Below, piece after piece: positions 14,331 to 18,156 of a stretch of DNA of 18,156 nucleotides. The position numbers and the translations under genes were made by a program. The stretch is taken from contig CASEDN010000031.1 of NCBI GenBank assembly GCA_949286645.1, positions 1-18,156 of the forward strand, written 5' to 3'. This DNA is from an uncultured bacterium. GTDB lineage: Bacteria; Bacillota_I; Bacilli_A; RF39; UBA660. Within the stretch, counting starts at the first letter, position 1, and every line of letters starts with the position of its first letter. Below the pieces are notes generated by a model. It saw only the letters and a list, made by a program, of their open reading frames with translations, did not search any database and was not told the origin of the DNA.

Positions 14331-14408
14331 CTAATTTAACACGATAGTATCGACTAATTTAATATGAGAATGCTGACTAATTTAATATATATGTATTGAC
14401 TTTTGTAA
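14329..14408 (+). repeat. Four direct repeats with an exact 23-base period
   Basis: GACTAATTTAA occurs at 14329-14339, 14352-14362 and 14375-14385, and a degenerate copy GACTTTTGTAA at 14398-14408. The spacing is exactly 23 bases each time. The 12-base intervals are much less conserved. The first copy begins within the clpC stop codon, and the fourth contains the -35 of the next promoter. The arrangement suggests a row of protein-binding sites roughly two helical turns apart, rather than a CRISPR array. Confidence 0.75.
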
Positions 14409-14424
14409 CATTTGAATGTATTAT
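14396..14424 (+). promoter_or_regulatory. Promoter of the AAA_14 ATPase gene
   Basis: TTGACT at 14396-14401 and TATTAT at 14419-14424 are separated by 17 bases; TG precedes the -10 directly. The -35 coincides with the fourth copy of the 23-base-period repeat, so a factor bound to the array could act on this promoter. Confidence 0.6.
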
Positions 14425-14447
14425 TAAGGTGAAAGGTAGTGATATTT

Positions 14448-15680
14448 ATGTATTCTAGGGAAGCGAAAGAGATTATTGAAAATATTAGTAAAACTTTTAA
14501 AGTTTTGTTAGTTACAGGACCTAGACAAGTTGGTAAAACAACACTTTTGCTTAGTTTGAAGCCTGATAATATGGAATATATAACTTTGGATGATGAAGTT
14601 TTACGTGAACAAGCGAAGAGTGATCCTAAATTATTTTTAGAAGAACATCCTGCTCCTTTACTTATTGATGAAGTGCAATATGCTCCTAATTTATTTTCTT
14701 ATATAAAAATAAATGTTGATAAAGAAAATAAAAATGGTATGTATTGGTTAACAGGCTCACAACAATTTCATTTGATGAAAAATGTTAGCGAGTCTTTAGC
14801 AGGTCGTGTTGGTATTATTAATTTAAATAGTTTTATGTATTCTGAGATAGTTAAAAATGAAAAGAAAGAATTGTTTGATCCTGCTAAATTAAATGGGTAT
14901 AAAACTATGACTAAGATAGATGTTAATAAATTATATGAGATAATATTTAAGGGTGGAATGCCTACACTTTATACGGAAAAAGGTATGTCACGAGATATTT
15001 ATTTTAATAGTTATCTTGACACTTATATTTCTCGTGATGTTAAAGAATTGACAGAGATAGGAAAAGAACTTAGTTTTAGAAAATTTATTGTAAGTGTGGC
15101 TTCAAGAACAGGAGAACAACTTAATTATACGGCACTTGCTAATGATGCTTTAATTAGTGTTCCTACTGCTGTTAGATGGTTAAGTATTTTAGTGACATCT
15201 GGACTTGTTTATTTGCTTGAACCTTATATGAATAGTGAACTTAAAAGAATAACTCATTTACCTAAAATTGTATTTATGGATACAGGTCTTGCTGCTTATT
15301 TATCAGGATATACTAGTGCAAGAGAGTTACAGCTTGGTTCTAGTTCAGGTCATTATTTAGAAACATTTATTGTTAGTGAGATAATTAAAGCATATAATGC
15401 AAGAGGTATTACTCCTAACCTTTATTATTATCGTGATAAAGAGAAAAATGAAATAGATTTAATATTTTATAAGAATAATAAGTTATATCCTTTAGAGATA
15501 AAAAAGACTGCTATTCCTAAAAAAGAAATGATTAAGAATTTTAGTAAGTTAGAGAAGACTAAAAAAGAAATGGGTACTGGGGGAATTATTTGTTTTTACG
15601 ATACTTTGACTAAGTTAGATGAAAATAATTATATTATACCTGTTTCTAATGTTATTAATTATAGCGAGCCTCAAGATTAA
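14448..15680 (+). CDS. AAA_14 / DUF4143 family ATPase with PD-(D/E)xK-like C-terminus
   Basis: The 410-residue protein begins with an AAA_14 ATPase domain: Walker A GPRQVGKT at residues 24-31, Walker B LLIDE 71-75 followed by VQYAP, and a sensor segment YWLTGSQQFHLMKNVSESLAGR near 99-120. The C-terminal DUF4143 half has a winged-helix-like region (about 220-290) and a segment EIDLIFYKNNK then LYPLEIKK (335-353) that resembles the D-(x)n-ExK core of restriction-like nucleases. The family is common in bacteria and archaea, often in accessory regions, but its biological role is not established. AAAGGTAG at 14432-14439 favours ATG 14448; GTG 14439, three codons upstream, is an alternative. The gene has its own promoter and repeat array. 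Confidence 0.88.
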   Translation: MYSREAKEIIENISKTFKVLLVTGPRQVGKTTLLLSLKPDNMEYITLDDEVLREQAKSDPKLFLEEHPAPLLIDEVQYAPNLFSYIKINVDKENKNGMYWLTGSQQFHLMKNVSESLAGRVGIINLNSFMYSEIVKNEKKELFDPAKLNGYKTMTKIDVNKLYEIIFKGGMPTLYTEKGMSRDIYFNSYLDTYISRDVKELTEIGKELSFRKFIVSVASRTGEQLNYTALANDALISVPTAVRWLSILVTSGLVYLLEPYMNSELKRITHLPKIVFMDTGLAAYLSGYTSARELQLGSSSGHYLETFIVSEIIKAYNARGITPNLYYYRDKEKNEIDLIFYKNNKLYPLEIKKTAIPKKEMIKNFSKLEKTKKEMGTGGIICFYDTLTKLDENNYIIPVSNVINYSEPQD

Positions 15681-15692
15681 AGTCTTGAGGCT
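15667..15692 (+). terminator. Hairpin at the end of the ATPase gene
   Basis: AGCCTCAAGA (15667-15676) pairs perfectly with TCTTGAGGCT (15683-15692) around a 6-base loop holding the stop codon. The downstream sequence ATTAGGTTT is not a proper U-tract, so termination efficiency is uncertain. Confidence 0.5.
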
Positions 15693-15702
15693 ATTAGGTT
15701 TA

Positions 15703-15780
15703 GTATACAATAAAGTAGACTATAAAGTATACAATAAAATATAGAATAAATTTTATGTATACAATATTGTATATATATGT
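15703..15780 (+). repeat. 12-base tandem repeats (GTATACAATAAA type) with a palindrome
   Basis: Four head-to-tail 12-mers run from 15703 to 15750: GTATACAATAAA, GTAGACTATAAA, GTATACAATAAA and ATATAGAATAAA. After six bases, two more degenerate units follow: GTATACAATATT (15757-15768) and GTATATATATGT (15769-15780). A 16-base perfect palindrome, TATACAATATTGTATA, occupies 15758-15773. The array lies between the ATPase gene and the nuclease remnants. Confidence 0.7.
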
Positions 15781-15783
15781 TGT

Positions 15784-15851
15784 TACGTTACTACTGGTGA
15801 TGCAACTAGCCATAGATAAAGATTTTATTTATCTTGAGTAGTTTTAAAATG
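15784..15851 (+). pseudogene. Remnant of a DUF1016 (YhcG-like) nuclease gene
   Basis: This stretch aligns with bases 16224-16290 of the DUF1016 gene downstream. ACTACTGGTGATGCAAC matches ACCACTGGTGACGCAAT, and with one inserted base the similarity continues through TTTATCTTGAGTAGTT against CTTATTTTAAGTGGTT. About three quarters of positions agree by eye and most differences are transitions. Translated, it gives VTLLLVMQLAIDKDFIYLE and then a stop, against ATPLVTQLSWTNNLLIL in the longer copy. It is probably what remains of a second family member or of a partial duplication. Confidence 0.55.
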
Positions 15852-15895
15852 TAATAATATTATAAATAAAATTATATGTTTAGACTTATTTGTTA

Positions 15896-15924
15896 TAGAA
15901 AAAGCCATGGTAATAAGATATAAT
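15896..15924 (+). promoter_or_regulatory. Possible promoter of the DUF1016 gene
   Basis: TAGAAA at 15896-15901 (4/6) and a perfect TATAAT at 15919-15924 are 17 bases apart. Transcription would begin near 15931, downstream of the in-frame ATG at 15907, which argues that this ATG is not the natural start. Confidence 0.35.
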
Positions 15925-16951
15925 ATAGGTAATAAATGCAAAGGAGGTGTTATTATTTTAGACACTAATTTTAACCAGATAATTGAAATGATTGAAAAAA
16001 GAAAAAATAATGCATATAGAAAAGTAAATGAAGAAATGATTTTACTATATTTAGAAGTTGGTAAATTTTTATATGAATTAAAACAAAATAGTGCCTATGG
16101 TGATAAGATTATTACAAAAGCTGCTGAATTTATGAAGAATAATTATCCTAATATACGTTGTTTTACTAAAAGAAATATAGAGCGAATGGTTCAATTTTAT
16201 AGTACGTATAAAGATGATGAGATTGCGACACCACTGGTGACGCAATTGTCATGGACAAATAATTTGCTTATTTTAAGTGGTTCTAAAACGAAAGAAGAAA
16301 GACATTTTTATCTACAATTATCTATAAAGAATAATTATTCTAAACGTGAATTAGATAGGCAGATTACGTCATCTTATTATGAAAGGTATATGCTTTCTAG
16401 TGGTAAACAATTACCAACAGTTACAAAAACTATTGATGAAGAAGATTATCCTAATACAAGAATTTTAGATACTTATAGTTTGGAATTTTTGGATTTACCT
16501 AATGAATTTTCTGAAAAAGATTTAAAAAAATGCTATTATTAAGAATTTAAAAGATTTTATTTTGGAAGTAGGAAAAGACTTTACTTTTATTGGGGATGAG
16601 TATAGAGTTCAAGTTGGTAATCATGACTTTTTTATAGATTTGTTATTTTACAATAGAGAGTTATCTTGTTTAGTAGCTTTTGAATTGAAATTAGGAGAAT
16701 TTAAAGCAGAATATTTAGGAAAAATGAACTTATATTTAGAAGCATTAGATAGAGATGTTAAAAAAGAACAAGAAAATCCTAGTGTTGGAGTTATTCTTTG
16801 TAGTTCTAAAGATAAAGATGTTGTAGAATACTCACTTAGTAAAAATATGACTCAAACTTTAATTTCTGAATATAAATTAAAGCTTATTGATAAGAAATTA
16901 TTAGAAACAAAATTAAAAGAAATGAAATTACTAATAGAAAATAATGAATGA
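15907..16951 (+). pseudogene. DUF1016 (YhcG-like) PD-(D/E)xK nuclease gene, frameshifted
   Basis: The first frame (to TAA 16540-16542) encodes the DUF1016 N-terminal domain, ending EFLDLPNEFSEKDLKK followed by the aberrant CYY-stop. The continuation AIIKNLKDFILEVGKDFTF lies in the next frame and runs to TGA 16951, with the nuclease core VGNHDFFIDLLFY ... LVAFELKLGEF (D, then E-x-K). The break is at seven A (16524-16530); removing one A restores a single frame. A perfect Shine-Dalgarno AAGGAGGTG (15941-15949) is followed not by ATG but by ATT codons (15952, 15955), so the start also seems lost; ATG 15907 is in frame but lacks a ribosome binding site. Relatives are suspected accessory nucleases often near restriction systems. 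Transcriptional slippage or sequencing error are alternatives to true inactivation. Confidence 0.8.
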
Positions 16952-16976
16952 TATTTTTTGAAAGGAGATATTTATT

Positions 16977-17310
16977 ATGATTTATGTAAGCAAAGAAAAG
17001 GCAGAGTTTTTGGTAATGATGATAAGTCTGGCTTTCAATATCCTATATTCGATAAAGATTTGGATTTAAAATAAATGGAAGAAGTCCTAAAGTAGGTTAT
17101 CAAACAAATACTGAATGTAAAGAACTACTTTATATAATGACTGGTAGTGGTATTTTAGAAGTTAAAGGCAAGGAAGAAAAGATAAAGTTTAAAAGTGGTG
17201 ACGTTATTTTACTTGATAAAAATGAGTGTTATGCTTTTGAAGGAGAGTTTGAAGCTATTGTTCCTTGTACTCCTGCTTGGACTAGTGAGCAACATAAATA
17301 TGTAGATTAG
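16977..17310 (+). pseudogene. Small cupin-domain protein gene, broken by two frameshifts
   Basis: A good ribosome binding site (AAAGGAG 16961-16967) leads to ATG 16977 and MIYVSKEKAE, but the natural continuation (VFGNDDKSGFQYPIF, then DKDLDLK) is in a second frame from about 17008. It hits TAA near 17070, and the rest (INGRSPKVGYQTNTECKELL through to HKYVD, TAG 17308-17310) is in a third frame. The last part holds a typical cupin core: LLYIMTGSGILEVKGKEEKI then FKSGDVILLDKNECYAFEGE. The intact protein would be about 110 residues. The lesions are near TTTTT (17008-17012 region) and at AAAA (about 17066-17070). Small cupins bind metal or sugar-like ligands; no function can be assigned. Sequencing error at homopolymers is possible. 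Confidence 0.7.
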
Positions 17311-17345
17311 CATATAAAATATAAATTATATTTAAGGAGGTAAAT

Positions 17346-18062
17346 ATGAATTCTAGTTTTTATGAAATGAGTAGTGTTGTTTTAGGGTTACGAAGTGAAT
17401 ATCAAAGAATGGAAAGTAAATTACAAGAATTAAGTAAATATGCAAGGCTTGATAGTAGATATGCTAATTTGCATTTTTCACTTAATAATAGAAATATTAA
17501 TTATGATTATACAAGTAAGAATAAAAGTCCTAACAGAATGGTATCAAGTACTTTGTTTGGATCTTATGTAGAAAAGAAAAATGGAGTTTACTGTTCTGAT
17601 GAAGTTTTAACAATTATAGATAGTAAAAAATTTGGTAAGATAGCTAAAAATATATTGGATGATAGTTTTAGTGATGGAATAGAGTTATCTACAATATTTA
17701 GGAATAGAGATAATAGTAATCAAGTTGTTAAAATGAACATTCATTCTGGTAGCATTCATATATATTTAGATAATTTGTCAAAACTAAAAAGTTCAATTAC
17801 AATGTCTTATCATGCTACAGAGGATATGATTAGTGTTAATAAAAAAATGGGAGTTTTAACAAAAAGTGATATATATGATTTATTAAATGTTAAATTTAAA
17901 GGAGAAGTATTATCTGATTATCATATAGATTTAATAGATTATGCAGATAATAACAAGCCTATTGAATTAATGATGGATAAAGGTTTTAGAACTAATTATG
18001 ATTTAGATATTATAGAAGAAAGAAATAGATTCATCTTACAAAAGAAGAAAAGAAATCTATAA
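17346..18062 (+). CDS. Unrecognised 238-residue protein
   Basis: I do not recognise this protein. It starts MNSSFYEMSSVVLGLRSEYQ behind AGGAGG (17335-17340), a strong ribosome binding site. Residues about 15-32 look like a short coiled coil (RSEYQRMESKLQELSKYA). The centre has alternating hydrophobic strands (VVKMNIHSGSIHIYLDNLS), and the C-terminus is basic (FILQKKKRNL). No signal peptide, membrane helix, cysteine cluster or nucleotide-binding motif is visible, so it is probably a soluble cytoplasmic protein. It follows the broken cupin gene by 35 bases and ends at a likely terminator. Base composition is like the rest of the window. It is intact, unlike its two upstream neighbours. Confidence 0.75.
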   Translation: MNSSFYEMSSVVLGLRSEYQRMESKLQELSKYARLDSRYANLHFSLNNRNINYDYTSKNKSPNRMVSSTLFGSYVEKKNGVYCSDEVLTIIDSKKFGKIAKNILDDSFSDGIELSTIFRNRDNSNQVVKMNIHSGSIHIYLDNLSKLKSSITMSYHATEDMISVNKKMGVLTKSDIYDLLNVKFKGEVLSDYHIDLIDYADNNKPIELMMDKGFRTNYDLDIIEERNRFILQKKKRNL

Positions 18063-18080
18063 AATATTCATATACTATAG

Positions 18081-18113
18081 TAAGAGATTATTATCTAGTC
18101 TCTTATTTTCTTT
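18081..18113 (+). terminator. Probable intrinsic terminator
   Basis: TAAGAGA (18081-18087) pairs with TCTCTTA (18099-18105) around an 11-base loop, followed by the T-rich tract TTTTCTTTT (18106-18114). Confidence 0.55.
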
Positions 18114-18125
18114 TATATCTTTTAA

Positions 18126-18134
18126 TGGTATAAT
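18126..18134 (+). promoter_or_regulatory. Extended -10 promoter for a gene beyond the window
   Basis: TGGTATAAT at 18126-18134 is a perfect extended -10 (TGnTATAAT). The -35 region (about 18106-18111) is poor, as is common for extended -10 promoters. Confidence 0.45.
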
Positions 18135-18149
18135 AAATACAATTAGAAA

Positions 18150-18156
18150 GAGGTGA
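18150..18156 (+). promoter_or_regulatory. Ribosome binding site of a gene starting past the window
   Basis: GAGGTGA closes the window (18150-18156). It matches the AGGTGA sites used upstream by yabP, divIC and dusB, so a plus-strand start codon probably lies within about ten bases beyond the edge. Confidence 0.5.

Noticed and set aside
14329..14408. CRISPR array
   Set aside because: The repeat core is only 11 bases with 12-base spacers, there are four units, and no cas genes are nearby. The last unit is a promoter element.
16562..16951. Independent gene starting at TTG 16562
   Set aside because: It has no ribosome binding site, and its sequence is the direct continuation of the DUF1016 protein upstream. 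It is the 3' part of a frameshifted gene, not a separate one.
1..18156. tRNA or rRNA genes, insertion sequences, prophage genes
   Set aside because: No cloverleaf with a CCA end or GTTCGA-type T-loop, no rRNA signature, and no transposase, integrase or phage structural genes were seen on either strand.

Overview
The window looks like a chromosomal segment of a very AT-rich, endospore-lineage Bacillota (class Bacilli, perhaps the Erysipelotrichales/RF39 side). The evidence is the gene content and order: a veg fragment, spoVG, yabP, yabQ, divIC, tilS, ftsH, dusB, lysS and clpC follow the layout of the Bacillus spoVG-to-clpC region in condensed form. All long genes are on the plus strand, Shine-Dalgarno sequences are strong, and TGA is used as a stop while Trp is TGG, so this is the standard bacterial code and not the Mycoplasma code. 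The genus assignment is inference.

Bases 1-4880 hold the sporulation, division and housekeeping block: the 3' end of veg, spoVG, yabP-yabQ (overlapping), divIC, tilS and ftsH. The tilS P-loop is unusual (SYGPDS), and FtsH carries an extra C-terminal SAP/Rho-N-like helix pair. mscL follows at 4935-5366 behind its own promoter.

Bases 5380-5725, between mscL and dusB, hold the most interesting feature. It appears to be a compact type I toxin-antitoxin locus. A 30-residue hydrophobic, basic-ended peptide (5482-5574) lies behind its own promoter, and both its ribosome binding site and its start codon can be buried in hairpins. A convergent minus-strand promoter at 5692-5720 would drive a short RNA ending at a very strong hairpin plus U-tract that overlaps the toxin stop codon. 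Imperfect direct repeats in the two transcription units would give the two RNAs complementary stretches in trans. The layout resembles the Fst/par family, but I do not recognise the peptide.

Bases 5736-9711 are an operon-like run: dusB, an RDD membrane protein, lysS and a degenerate kinase-fold protein. Genes overlap or are separated by about 22 bases, and the run ends at a clear terminator. Bases 9728-11964 carry a class I glutamine amidotransferase-like hydrolase (peptidase C26) and a YfcC/DcuC-like membrane carrier. Bases 12042-14330 carry a divergent ClpC without the usual ctsR-mcsA-mcsB partners.

Bases 14329-18156 look accessory and partly decaying. A 23-base-period direct repeat array leads into the promoter of an AAA_14/DUF4143 ATPase gene. 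Next come an array of 12-base tandem repeats, a short remnant of a DUF1016 (YhcG-like) nuclease gene, a longer DUF1016 gene broken by a frameshift in an A7 run and lacking a normal start codon, a cupin gene broken by two frameshifts, and an unrecognised 238-residue protein. The window ends in a promoter and ribosome binding site for a gene beyond the edge. Several lesions sit at homopolymers, so sequencing or assembly error must be excluded before calling true decay.
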